64,000 nt of DNA from Dactylonectria macrodidyma. Taxonomy: Eukaryota; Ascomycota; Sordariomycetes; Hypocreales; Nectriaceae. Location of the stretch: positions 248,001-312,000 of the forward strand of contig JAGMUV010000016.1 of NCBI GenBank assembly GCA_020744425.1, in the 5' to 3' direction. The notes beneath the pieces are model-generated. The model did not search any database. It had not been told where the DNA came from and worked only from the letters and a program-made list of their open reading frames with translations. The first letter of the stretch is position 1. Each line of letters opens with the position of its first letter. Positions 30,213 to 41,029 of this stretch are shown in pieces. Both the position numbers and the translations under genes were made by a program.

Positions 30213-32152
30213 CTAGAGCCTTGCTGCCTTTACTTCTCGAGGGCTCTTCCTTACAAATAGCTGCCGGGTTCTGTTGCCCCAGAAGTACAATGGAATTGTC
30301 AAAACCATCGATAGGCTGACTATCATAAACATTATCATATATACTTGGATCCAGCCCTTCGATTGAACCCAGTCTACCGCAGTGTATAGAAAGACAAATG
30401 CAATAGTATTCTTCACGATGTTGACAATAACGACAACCTCGGATGCGAAGGCAGGATAGCAGTCGATAAGGTAGGTCACAGCCACGTTTGGCGCGTATAC
30501 GGCGTTGAAAGCCACTGAAATGGCGGGGGAGAGTCAGCCAGTCGGTCATTAAAGACAGAGTCGGCAGATGAGAGGTGAAAGGAAGAGCACGAACTCACCC
30601 ATGCCGTATCCAACTGCGATAGATGCCCAGTGCAGTTTCCCGTCGCAGGTGATCGCCACGACAATGCAGCCAATAGGCCCAATAAACGAGCCAGGCACCA
30701 TCGACACTAGCCGTAGCTCCGGTACAAATACGCCGCGGTTCCGCTTGATCATCCGCGCCGTGATCAAGTCGCAGACGTACCCGCCGCTGACGGTGGCGAA
30801 AGTGAAGCCGATGATGGCGGGAATCTGCATCAGACCCACACTACTTGCTGGGAATAGGTAAGGGGGAGGGATGAGGAGTGACGGGAAGGCCAGCCTAAGC
30901 CGCCAAATGTTAACACGCCGTTCCGTCTTGTCTCTGTGATATGATGGGGTACAACTCACATAAGGATCACTAGCGATGCGAGGGCACTGCCGTAGAGGAA
31001 AACAACCCAGAGAACGATCAAAGACGGTAGGAAGACAAAGGGCATCGAAAAGGCCTTGGATAGAGATAGGGATTTGTTTACATGGAAGAACGACGTGACG
31101 ACTTGGCGATATGAGAACTTGACGACAAAGTCTTCATTCTCACGAACCTGTGGGTCCTGGGCATCCTCAACATTGCTGGCACTTGGGCCTAGCTCGATTG
31201 CTTTAGCATCATCTGGCGGCAATTCTGACTCTGAGGTTGGCGACAGGACAGCAGGGTGAGATCGGGAGAAGGAAGACTCGGGGTATAAGAAGAAGATGGC
31301 CAGGAGATCGAATCCTGCCAGCGCGGCGCAGAGCCAGACAAAGTCCCGCCAGGCGCCAGGGCTATACTCAACCATGAAGCCAGCCACGAGTGGCCCAACT
31401 GCGGAACCCGCACTTATAAGCACCACGTAGCTAACCGACGGAAGTCGGATAGTCAGTTTTGGTAGGACGGAGAGCAAATAGGAGAGGGGCTGCTAGAAAC
31501 ATACATGGACATGGCGGTGCCCCTTTCATGCAAAAAGAAAATGTCTGATACCACGCCGGGAACAATGCTCTAAGGATTATGAATCAGAATAGAACAAACA
31601 GAGGGTGTGGAATTCGAACCTCGCCACTAGCCGAAGCAAAACCTGAGAGAATTCGAGCCGCGAGAAGCTCCGCGAATGTCTCAGCCTTGGCTGTCCAGAC
31701 CAGCACGGCAAATAGGAGCGCCGTAGATATGAGCATAACCGGACGCTTGCCATACTTGACTGATAGGGGAATCCAGACCAAGTTACCAAGCCCAAGAAGG
31801 AGGAAGTTGAACTATACGACTTCTCAACACTAGCTCCGTAGCCCTGTGCAGCTGGATGGGGGAGTAGGGTGTGACGTACTGTCAGAAGAGAGTTTATTTG
31901 CTGCGGCGTCTTCTGTAACTCCATCTCAAGCATGACCGTGGCCACGGAGAGGCCGGCACCGGCAAAGTTGGCCACGAAATTGAAGTTGGCCACAGCGATT
32001 AGGGCCAAGAATTTGACCCATCTTGGCCACCGCAGAGGGTCCGCTGGATCGCTGGAGGGAGGCGGCCACAACCCGACGCCATGGTGTTTGGATGAAGGAG
32101 TACCGATTATGACCTGGTTTAAGTCGGCCATGCCCGGATCCGCTGTGGCCAT
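30213..32152 (-). CDS. MFS transporter, six exons
   Basis: ATG at 32152 (MATADPGMADLNQV). Exon 1 ends at 31880 and exon 2 begins at 31811; further splices use GT..AG near 31622/31565, 31512/31427, 30968/30895 and 30596/30516, and all join in frame. The product has a hydrophilic N-terminus with DPLRWPRWVK, then repeated membrane helices. The MFS loop motif appears as WIPLSVKYGKRPVML after TM2, and GSAVGPLVAGFMVEY as a TM5-like segment. A long central hydrophilic loop (near 31270-31130) and six further helices follow. It resembles the fungal drug/organic-anion antiporter group. Location: plasma or vacuolar membrane. Co-orientation with the CAO-type gene suggests uptake or export of its substrate or product (inference). 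Confidence 0.88.
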
Positions 32153-33032
32153 GGAAGCTGTGTGAGTAGAGGGTACGCTGGAGAATTGTTTCGGATTCTG
32201 CACAGCGTCTCCAGGACGTCTCCTAGTAGCTAATCTGAAAGACTTGGAAGAAATGAGCCACGGAGCATGCAAACAGGGTGGAGACGAGAAATACCAGGAC
32301 TGGACAATGGCAGATATATCACTAACGAAAGCATATGCCGGTTCAACTACCGTGTAAGTGTAAGCCCAGCTGGCGGAAGAGCATGCTGGGGCCGATGGCT
32401 AGCGCGACGGCACGATACCGACCCGTGGGTGATAAAATGTCAATAGACTAGTCGGGTCAGGCTCCCTTGGTTTTGGAGGAGGGAGGGGACTGTGGAGCTG
32501 TCGGTAGGTAGACAAGGCTCGGGAGCACGGGGGTCCGAGCAGTACAACGTCAATGTCAAAGTCAAGTCCTTCAATACAATCAATTCAATCTTACTTCATC
32601 TTCAATTCACTTCGATTGAGGACGAGATAAGAACATAGGCCGAGGCTCGTCCAGACCTGAAGCTTCGGGACGGGGAGGTTCTCCGGAACTCTATTTCCGT
32701 CGCAACTGGCAAGCAGCATCCGGGGGCCCATGGTCTCAATTTTATTCAGCTCAATGGCCATGTCGGTAATGATTAATGGAGGCTCTTGATTGATTTAATT
32801 AATTAAATTAATCGCCAGTCTATGAAGGTACTCTACATGTGCTACGTAGTATACCAATATCGTCATACACCCTGTCGGGCTAACGGGAGAAGTTGGTTCT
32901 GCGTATCCAAAAGTAGCCTTACTGGCAATGTAACATTATTTTCCCCGCCTTTAATCCTCGAGGTAAGGAGACCGACTACTCTCATTTTAGCTTTGACGGT
33001 CAAGCTATGAAGAATCCTCTTCTCCTATCAAG
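32153..33032. other. intergenic, upstream region of the MFS gene
   Basis: No gene seen. It contains a small AT palindrome (TTTAATTAATTAAATTAA near 32793-32812) and short CAATTCAATC-type repeats at 32575-32605. Confidence 0.5.
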
Positions 33033-34595
33033 TTACATTGCCGTGGGCTTCGGAACTATGGCATGTTTCTTGTGGAAGATATTCTGTGGATCATAGCGTC
33101 CCTTCACAATCTGCAAGCGTGGGTAATTTCCCTTGAAGACGTACTCAGCAGTTGTCCCCGGCAGCAGACTTGCATTTGGATACACTCTCCACTCCTCAGA
33201 CGAAGCCCCGAATTCTTCGTCATGCCTACGCCGGATAAGATCAACGAGCTCTCTGGCAGTTCGGATGGCTTCAGCCTCATCCTCTGCTCTCTCGGTTCTG
33301 CGTACATGTGGGTTTTAGCCGCAGGAGCGCCTTATCAGGGGATCAGCTCACACTTACGTGATGTATACCGCGCAGTCCCTCCAAGACCCTCCGCCATCTC
33401 TCGGCGGGGAACGGATAGGCCATGCGCTATCAAACTGGGGACCAGTGTTCCCAAAGGTCTGGAACCAGCCATACAATCCCAAGAACATGCTCGTCCCCTT
33501 GAATCTGCTCTTTTCGCCTGCAACCCATTGTCTGAGGCGGTCCAGCACTGGAAGCCATACATTTGGCGACATCCGTGTGAAGAGTGTCCCGTCCGAGTAA
33601 CGACGCATTGGCAGCCATACGGATTACGGGGTGCTGTCTGATGATCTCGGGAACCATTGCAGCCCGGTGTCATCAAACATGTGTGCAATATCAAAGAATT
33701 CCTTGAATCGTCGACGACCCTCTGCTTCATTATCGCCGTGGTAGTAAGGGAATGCGATGATTGACTCTGCGGGACCGCCCGACGGGCCGAGAGTCTGATA
33801 GACCAATGCCATCGTGTCGTCTTCTTTTTGGGTCTCAAGATACCGCTCGGCGGCCTCGAATACGGCCTTGAATGACGATGGAGGGTACACAATGGTCCCA
33901 AAGAATATCTTGGATGGGAGACCCCGAACCCGGATTTTCACGCTCGCCACGACTCCAAAATTGTATCCTGCCCCTTTGATGGCCCAGAAAAGATCTGGGT
34001 GGGCCTTATCGGAAGCAGTCACAACCTCTCCCGAGGCTAAGACGATCCGGACTTCCAGGAACTGGTCGATGGCGTGACCTATAAGGCCCATCGTCCACCC
34101 TCCCCCACCTCCCAAGGCGAAGCCCATGTATCCAAGTTCCTTAACCGCTGGCAACGTCGTGCAGGTGCCTCGCAGGGCACAGGCTTCTGCGACGTCGCCA
34201 GCGGACGCACCACCCTCAATAGTCATAACTCCGTCCGCACCAAAACGCTCGTTGTCGACCCATGCTCCTCTCATGCGTCGAAGATCAACGTGAACACCTC
34301 CCTCAGAGCTTGATGCGCCCATGAAAGAGTGACCGCCACAGACCACAGCGACCTCGAGGTCGTTTGAGACGGCATATCCTAGCGCGACGGATATGTCATT
34401 CTCGCAGACAGGCTCGAAAACAAGGCGAGGCTCATTTTCTTCGTTTGAGGACCAGCGTTGAATAAGGCGGCGATAGTCTGGATCGTCTCGAGAGGAAATG
34501 ACTGAGGACGGTAACTGTTAGGCTTGGATGGACTCTGGCGTTGGAGGGGGGTCACAATGTATTCAACGACTTACAGCCTCGGAAGCTTGCACGCG
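33033..34595 (-). pseudogene. FAD-linked oxidoreductase (BBE-like), damaged
   Basis: Minus-strand coding runs from about 34520 (SRDDPDYRRLIQRWSS) through the PCMH-type FAD domain with the flavin-linking GGHS (VVCGGHSFMGASSSEGGVHV) and LGGGGGWTMGLIGHAIDQ, then the substrate domain, to NYPRLQIVKGRYDPQNIFHK and the stop at 33033-33035. An intron near 33350-33294 joins YIT to ERAEDEAEA. Two problems appear: no ATG is found in frame for the first exon, and a TAA at 33624-33626 separates the FAD part from RRYSDGTLFTRMSPNV, with an alternative reading frame over the same stretch. The Cys of bicovalent BBE enzymes is not at its usual place. Such enzymes oxidise alcohols or catechol-like substrates and are common in fungal clusters. 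Confidence 0.7.
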
Positions 34596-35518
34596 CACCT
34601 GCCAATGTCGTCGGTGTCATACTGGTCTGGAGAATGACAATCCTGAATCGCCTGTTTGTGCAACGATGAACACCCGCGGCACGGTCTCTCCTTGGGCCTA
34701 TTGTGTTTAGGAAAGTCTGCCGAACAGCTGCGGGTCCGAATGGAGCTGGTGAGGTCAACACGATCTCCACGACGTGCTGTTCTTGAACGTATAGGTTTTG
34801 AGGAATTGGCTTCACGTGGCAGCATGCACTATCATGCTCAAACTTGTATTGAGGCCTGTTTTATGCTGCTAAACTCCAGTCGCACCAAAGCTGCCTGTGA
34901 TTGCGTCCTCGATGACGTTGCTAGCTGGTAGGAGCATACCCTTCAACAACCGTGCCTCTCCGCCGGACTCACGGTGTTAGAGCCTACCGGTAAAGTGTAC
35001 CGTCGGTAGATTTTATCGGCAGCTGACTCTGCCTGTCCTCCTCAAGCCGGGCTACAAAGTGTCCTAGTGTACATAGGTTATCGCATCAACCCTTGCAGAT
35101 GTTCCTAGGGAGAACGGCGCTGTGGGGATGGGATGGCTTCCCCGCAATTGTTAGACCCGGGATGTGATTGCGTTGAACGGGGCCGGAACCTTAATTACCC
35201 CACAAACGTGGCTGACACCATAGTTACCCCGGAACTGTGGCCGGCACCTTATTCAAAGGCCTGGTCGCTGATATTTAGGGCTTTGGTTACTTATTTTACG
35301 ACCTTGGTTAGCCTAACGCCGCGGCAATTACTGCATACTTCTACTTCGTATTTTAATGTTGACACAAGTATCGTCTTCATCTAGCCACGATAAGGTTCTC
35401 GCTTCTTGCATTGATATCAGCCATGAATTAATTTTCCGCCCCATTCTCGCGGAGAGTAGGTTATCGCAGTTCCGTTAAACAATGCACATTCATCGCATCT
35501 TATTTATAGATATTAATA
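34596..35518. other. 0.9 kb without a recognisable gene
   Basis: Nothing coding that I trust. The part from 35160 has imperfect internal repetition (AACGGGGCCGGAACCTTAATTACCCC and TAGTTACCCCGGAACTGTGGCCGG type units) and then AT-rich sequence up to the transposon end. Confidence 0.45.
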
Positions 35519-37378
35519 ACGTACATGATAAGCTTGCGTGACAAACAAGCTTGCGTGACAAAAATGCTAACTTGTAAAATTAAAACTTTAATAAAAACAC
35601 AACAAACCATTCAATCAATTAAAACTAATCGCTATCCTCATCTGCAGAGGTCTCAATTACAGCCTGACAGGTCCTTGCATTATGACCAGCCTTTCTACAA
35701 GTTCCACAGCGCCTTTCCCTCGGCATCGCCGACCTCCCTCGACCACCACTTCTCGACGATTCAGCTGCTACCTGTGCATCAACATCTCTCTGATCTATCT
35801 CACCCCTTCCCTCATCTACAGTCATCTTCCCTCCTTGACGTAGGCGGGTTCTTTTTGCTCTGCGCCGCTTACTAAGGGTCTCATTTGCCTGTCGAAGGAT
35901 CTGGTTTTCAGACTTCAATAATGCCATTTGATGCATTATTGCCTTTGTTCCCTTAGAAAATGACTCAAGCGCCTCAAGGATAGATGCTGGAGAGCTGCTC
36001 TGATGCCTTCTCACTCGTCTTTTAAGGTATTCAGACTGCGAACTGGCCTCAAGCACTGTCTTTGGGGTCTTTGAGACCCAAGGGTCAGGGAGGCCGACCT
36101 CCTCTGCAGCCGGTGTTGGAGTCCGTAGCTGCACATCAAGCTTTGATATGACATTTTCTGGGTCTAAAGGAGCAAGTCCAGCCCCTCGAAAACCCCCTTT
36201 GATATTGCTCGCTGTCATAGCGGCTTGGTGGGCGGCATAAAAGGCTGGGAAGAACTCAGTCTTGGAAACGTGGGTTATAGAGCATCTGATCAACCGCTCA
36301 ATTTCTCGACCGTAGGCTTTTTTAAGCGGCCCAAAGCACCCGACATCAAGAGGCTGAAGTAAATGAGACGAATGAGGCGGCATACAAAGCGTAATAATGT
36401 CATTCTGTTCACAATATCTCTCAAAGTCGACGGAGTGGTGACTTTCGTGCCCGTCAAGGATCAGAAGACGATAGCGACCGGTCAATCGATTCTTCGTGTG
36501 ACGGTCAAAGTGCTTGAGCCACTCAAGACCTGTTTCATTATCGGTCCAGCCATTTGGAGTTGTTGCAATAGCCCAATCGCCCGGGAGGTTGCTTTCCCGG
36601 TACCAGCTAGCGAGGTGATATTGGCCCGCAGCCACGATGAACGGCTGGATCGCCCAGCCTTCTGCATTGATCGCCTGAATGACCGTAACCCATTCCCGGT
36701 TTCCAGGCTGGACTGATTTCGGGTTTCCACGCCTATCTGCACCTGTGACGACCATTCCGCTTGCGATTATGCCCATCATAAAGCCGGTCTCATCAAAGTT
36801 GTAGATATCAGCTAGGTCAATACCATATTTCGCGATTGTGTTCTCCACGAGCCTGAACCAGTCGCGAATAATAGTCGGATCTTCGCATTTGGCTCTTTGA
36901 TAGTCGTATTTACGAAAAAAACGCGTCTTAAGCTCTTGGTGTCGCCTAACGAAGTTGGAAGCCCAGCGCTTGCCGACGGGTGACGCGTCGCGGTCGGCGA
37001 GCAGTCGGTTGGCCATTTCTTCAACACCACGCAGTCGCGGGGGGAATCCTCGCGAATCCAGGTCGAGGATGAACTGAATAATGATCTGCTCCTCTAGATC
37101 GGACAGCTTGCGCGATTTGGGGATCCAATCGCGTCTGGATTGAATCCCCTTCTGCCGGCGCCATAGCAGCATACGGCCAACTTTGTAGATCTCTGCAGCG
37201 CGTCGGAGCTTTAATTTCGGGTCATTTTGAAGGGCCTGAAGCGCAAGAAGGATTCTACCCTCAATATTAGGGTTAGACATATTTCGTGGTTGAGAATTAA
37301 TTGATTAAATGGAGAAGATGTAGGTTGAGGGATTTTTGTCACGCAAGCTTGTTTGTCACGCAAGCTTATCATGTACGT
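35519..37378 (-). mobile_element. pogo/Fot-type transposon, intact, with doubled TIR unit
   Basis: The inverted ends start ACGTACATGATAAGCTTGCG and match over about 47 bp (35519-35565 and 37332-37378). Within each arm the unit AAGCTTGCGTGACAAA occurs twice. TA dinucleotides flank the unit at 35517-35518 and 37379-37380. Total length is 1860 bp with one uninterrupted transposase. Perfect ends and an open gene suggest a recent, possibly autonomous insertion. Confidence 0.92.
35625..37280 (-). CDS. pogo/Fot-type transposase with C-terminal zinc knuckle, intact
   Basis: 551 aa from ATG 37280 in one exon. An N-terminal HTH (LRRAAEIYKVGRMLLWRRQKG) and a CENP-B-type HTH lead into the DDE core. The acidic residues sit in IYNFDETGFMMGI, LLILDGHESHHSV and LLQPLDVGCFGPLKKAY, with GWTDNETGLEWLKHF between them. 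A coiled-coil region follows (about residues 440-480). Near the C-terminus is CGTCRKAGHNARTC, a CX2CX4HX4C zinc knuckle found in many fungal pogo-like transposases. Cut-and-paste transposition into TA. Confidence 0.93.
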   Translation of the reverse strand: MSNPNIEGRILLALQALQNDPKLKLRRAAEIYKVGRMLLWRRQKGIQSRRDWIPKSRKLSDLEEQIIIQFILDLDSRGFPPRLRGVEEMANRLLADRDASPVGKRWASNFVRRHQELKTRFFRKYDYQRAKCEDPTIIRDWFRLVENTIAKYGIDLADIYNFDETGFMMGIIASGMVVTGADRRGNPKSVQPGNREWVTVIQAINAEGWAIQPFIVAAGQYHLASWYRESNLPGDWAIATTPNGWTDNETGLEWLKHFDRHTKNRLTGRYRLLILDGHESHHSVDFERYCEQNDIITLCMPPHSSHLLQPLDVGCFGPLKKAYGREIERLIRCSITHVSKTEFFPAFYAAHQAAMTASNIKGGFRGAGLAPLDPENVISKLDVQLRTPTPAAEEVGLPDPWVSKTPKTVLEASSQSEYLKRRVRRHQSSSPASILEALESFSKGTKAIMHQMALLKSENQILRQANETLSKRRRAKRTRLRQGGKMTVDEGRGEIDQRDVDAQVAAESSRSGGRGRSAMPRERRCGTCRKAGHNARTCQAVIETSADEDSD

Positions 37379-37380
37379 TA

Positions 37381-38169
37381 TAGGAACTTTTTTAAAGATT
37401 AACTACCGATAACTAGCGTGGTAGAAGGACAATGAGCCAACGCTGTGAGGATACGGTCGAATGGAAGATGAACAAGCATAACGCCCTCAGCCCGGAAGGT
37501 TAAACTTGGGCCGAAGACTGAGAGTTGAGTTTCTGCCATGATGACGATTTTACAAGCTTGTGAGGGAACGTGCGAAGGAACGATCATGTGACTTTCATAC
37601 TTTATGAATAGTCTCACTTTATGAATATTGTGTAAATAGCTTTAAGTCAGAGCTTTCCTTAGGAATCTCTTTCTCTCCTCGTAAACAATCATTTTGCCCA
37701 AGTCGCACTCGACCTCGTTCGTGCTCTTGTCCCGTCACAAAGCTCTCCACTAGTCGAGGCACGACCGTATCTGAGAAAGCTCATGTAGGAGTATGCAGTT
37801 GCGCCGACCAAGCTGCACCCGTGTACCAGGTTGACCGATGTCCCTGGAGAGAGTATAAATCCTGAATGAAACCATCTTTCAAGTTTTCAAGTGAGGACCG
37901 TACGTGTACGAACCCATGATCCGCAAACGTTCCGCCTCGACTAAGTGTCACATATATCGGGATATCGGATTTCAACGGCTATTGCGGAAGTGAAGCTTTT
38001 CCTTCGTCATCATAGGTGTCCATCGCCACCTGCCTTGTCACCAGCCTCGTCACCAGCCTAGGTTTCTCTTCAATCAAGTCAATAGCTAGATAGAGCCAAA
38101 GATCCCGAGGCATCCGGAGCGTCTCGGCTGTCTGAGGTCATACGAGGTCATCATCATTCTCTTCGTCTA
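37381..38169. other. intergenic, no gene recognised
   Basis: Short frames only. The last 5 bp (GTCTA, 38165-38169) form the left target duplication of the solo LTR. Confidence 0.5.
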
Positions 38170-38381
38170 TGTACGGGGCTTTGCCCGTAGGTGGCCTCGG
38201 AAACCCTCGGCCTTTCGTGGCCCACTTTTTGACTTTAAGCCACCATGACGAGTATATTTATGGATGGACCTCCCTCTACTCTTCTTCTCTTCTTCTTTCT
38301 CTTTCTTCTTCTTTCCTTAAGTTTGGTATACTCTGTAGAGTGGCCTAGCTAGTTGCAATACACTACCTTGAGACCGTTACA
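38170..38381. repeat. solo LTR with 5-bp target duplication
   Basis: The 212-bp unit begins TGTACGGGGCTTTGCCCGTA and ends GAGACCGTTACA, so it has the TG..CA ends of an LTR. It is flanked on both sides by GTCTA (38165-38169 and 38382-38386). It contains a TATA-like TATATTTATGG and a pyrimidine-rich CTTCTTCTTTC stretch. No internal retrotransposon sequence is adjacent, so it is a solo LTR left by recombination. Copia or Gypsy cannot be decided from this alone. Confidence 0.8.
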
Positions 38382-38525
38382 GTCTATAAGACTGATCCAA
38401 AGACCCTCATTAGATAGGAAGAATATCAAGAGCTTCTCACACATATGATCATTTCCATCTGCTAGATGCGACACTAAAGGCTGTTTGATCGGATGAAAGA
38501 GATAGCCAAGCCATCATGGCCGCAT

Positions 38526-41029
38526 TTAGATCAATCCTTGAAACCTTTGAGATACACCCCCTCCTTCTCCATTCACCATCGCAAGGCCCTGCGGGTCACC
38601 GAATTGACCATTCATTGATTCCCATATTTGTTGCCCTTGTCCAAACGCATCAAAGAGACTCAGCAAGTCGTCTCTCATCTGAAACATATCCGTGACCGAG
38701 CTACTGAGATCCGCATCAGGGAGCATCATCTCACCCAGAAGAGAGCCGTCACTTGGGCACACAGACCCAGCAGCGCGCCCATTGCTGCTTGTGCCGCTGG
38801 CAATGTGTGCGTGACGCATGTCAAGACTATCAACAGGCGCGGGGCTCTTGCTGTTCGGGACCGTTCGACCGTCGAGCTGGTCTTGGGCTAGATGCAGCAG
38901 GCTCAGAGTCCTCATCCGTGGTATGAGACCACGAATGATCTTCCAGAGTCTTCGGCTGACTATGCTGTGACGGGAAAGTCCTCTCACTAACTCCGCTGCG
39001 CCAAGGAAGGGTTTGCGGCATGGGGCAGCGAACACAGCCGGAGCGTGGCAAACAGCAAGAAAAATGACAGCCATAGCACTAAGCAGGAAGTAGTTGAAAG
39101 CATTCTGCTGTCGCGAGTAAATATCCGACGTCGCGTGCAGGTGCATGAGAACCTGTATAGTGTCCAGGGCAAAATTAACTACGAGCCAGGCGCTGTTGGG
39201 GTTTGCGGAAATGCTAGCTGCGCTCATTAGATGGTGCCGATATATTAGAATCCGGGCATAGTTTCCCCGGAGATACAAGAGGACGCGTAACCGAAATAGG
39301 AGCCGCGGCTGAGAGTGCGGTGCCAGACCAAGCCGAGGATGGTGCAGTTGAAGATGAGATGGGATAGACCTTAGCCATTCTTGCGTGCAGAGATCTAGAG
39401 CCACTGCCGTATCGTCGGGGATAGTCTGGGACACTGATCCAAAGGGTGGAATGGCATCCCAGAGTTTCGAACACAGCCGACCGTATCCAACCATGCATTT
39501 GAGGCACGAGAACTCAGCATCCTGGTTAGAGTCATTTGGTCAGTCGGAATCACCCTACCATCAAGCCTGCCTATGATCAAACGAGATGAGAGTGACTTAC
39601 AGGCTCAGGAAGCTCAGAATCAATATCCTTATCCATAAGGGCAAAGGACAGACTAGTCCCAAAGCTCCAGCGGCGGTCGAGCACGTAGACACACCAAAAG
39701 ACACGAATGGCGAGACAGCGAGAGTCTGAATCCTTGAAGTTATCGAGAAGACTCTGATTTCGGTGGAGGCCCATCCCCAAAGCTTCTCGCGCAGCGATGC
39801 CAATCGCCCGCCACGCCAGCAGTTCCTCATCACAATGGAAGTGATAGATACTCTGTTCTAGTTAGCAGCCGCAACAAGGGCATCCACAGGCGCAATTTCT
39901 CTCTTACCAGCATGGTCAGAAGTTGGACCTGCTTGAGATCTGCCCTAGGGTTCGAGATCCTTGCAACGTTCCTCTCAACCGACTCAACGATGGCGCCACT
40001 AAAGTCATTCGTGCCATTAGTCTCAAGGACAATGCCGATGGCCACGGCAACTTTGGCAATCTCGATGTCTTTACTGCTTAACGTTATTACCGAAGATATA
40101 TCAGACACATCGCCGTTGAGTGGGCTGCTATTCCGGATGGCGGCTAGGATCTCTTGCGACCGTAGAGCATACTCGCCGATATCGATGAAAGGGTAGACGG
40201 ACTCAACCTCTTCCTGGAAAACAATCAAGAACTTGGTAATATCGCTTGCAGTACAGTGATCCCAAAAACCAATATCTGTGGCCAACGGGGAACGTAATAA
40301 CGTGGGAGACTGAGCACTGCTTGGGGGCAAGGACTCGAATGTAGGAATGCACATGCGGTTCAGAGACCGCTCTCCAATCATGATACTAAAGGCGGACCGC
40401 GTGGGCCCAACAAACTGGGGCTGCTTAGGGACATATTCTCGACGAGTGCTAGCAGGCGACTCGATGGTTACGATCTCTCGGGGATGAGATGAGTCGGATC
40501 GAATTTCCTGTGACTGCTCCTTGAGATCCCTCACAACACCGACCAAATCTTGAACCTGCTGGCGGAGCTGGGACATCTCATCGCTGAGAGTCTGGAATTG
40601 TTGGCTGCTTCCAACGCCGAGGAAATGTTAGCCTAAGCACAGTTCCGAAGGTATCTGGTGGATTCAAGAGACAGGCAGGCTACACACTCTACGTGCTTGT
40701 CCTTGACAGCCCTGGACGACCTCGACGCAAAGACACAGGTCAGGCCGGTAGAGATACACCGCTCGCATTTGGAGTCCCCAGCTGGGATGCACTTGAGCTT
40801 CCGCTTCTTACACTCATCACTATGTCGACGAGTCTGTTAGCCACCTGGTTCACAATGATATCATTCGCCCTCACCCCTGGTTAGCTTACCATGCAATAGA
40901 CGTGTACTTGCCACGCTTTAGGGGCTGTAGAATCTCGCTGTTCGTGTCGGCGTCAGGCCCGGCAGTATTCCGCTTTCTCGCCTTAGGTGCGGGCTGTGGT
41001 GTGTCAAGAGGCTTGGTGTCGGAATCCAT
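38526..41029 (-). CDS. Zn2Cys6 transcription factor, complete
   Basis: ATG at 41029 (MDSDTKPLDTPQPAPKARKR). The zinc cluster (CX2CX6CX7CX2CX6C) is split after its first Cys codon start by an intron ending GTCGACATAG. A further intron ends just before a coiled coil (SDEMSQLRQQVQDLVGVVRD). The fungal_trans domain includes VYPFIDIGEYALRSQEILAA, WRAIGIAAREALGMGLHRNQ and the VFWCVYVLDRRWSFGTSLSF block, spread over exons at 40576-39910, 39850-39601 and 39522-38526. No stop or frameshift was found. Its targets are unknown. The nearest gene is 4 kb away on its 3' side, so it may regulate outside this window. Confidence 0.85.

Noticed and set aside
31595..31625. tRNA-like B box (GGTTCGAATTCC on the minus strand)
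   Set aside because: It lies in an MFS intron, the T-arm does not pair, and there is no A box or acceptor stem.
21767..34595. Classical polyketide or non-ribosomal peptide cluster
   Set aside because: No PKS, NRPS, terpene synthase or DMATS gene is present in the window.
35519..35565. CRISPR-like direct repeats (AAGCTTGCGTGACAAA twice)
   Set aside because: Only two units, inside a transposon TIR in a eukaryotic genome; no array or cas genes.
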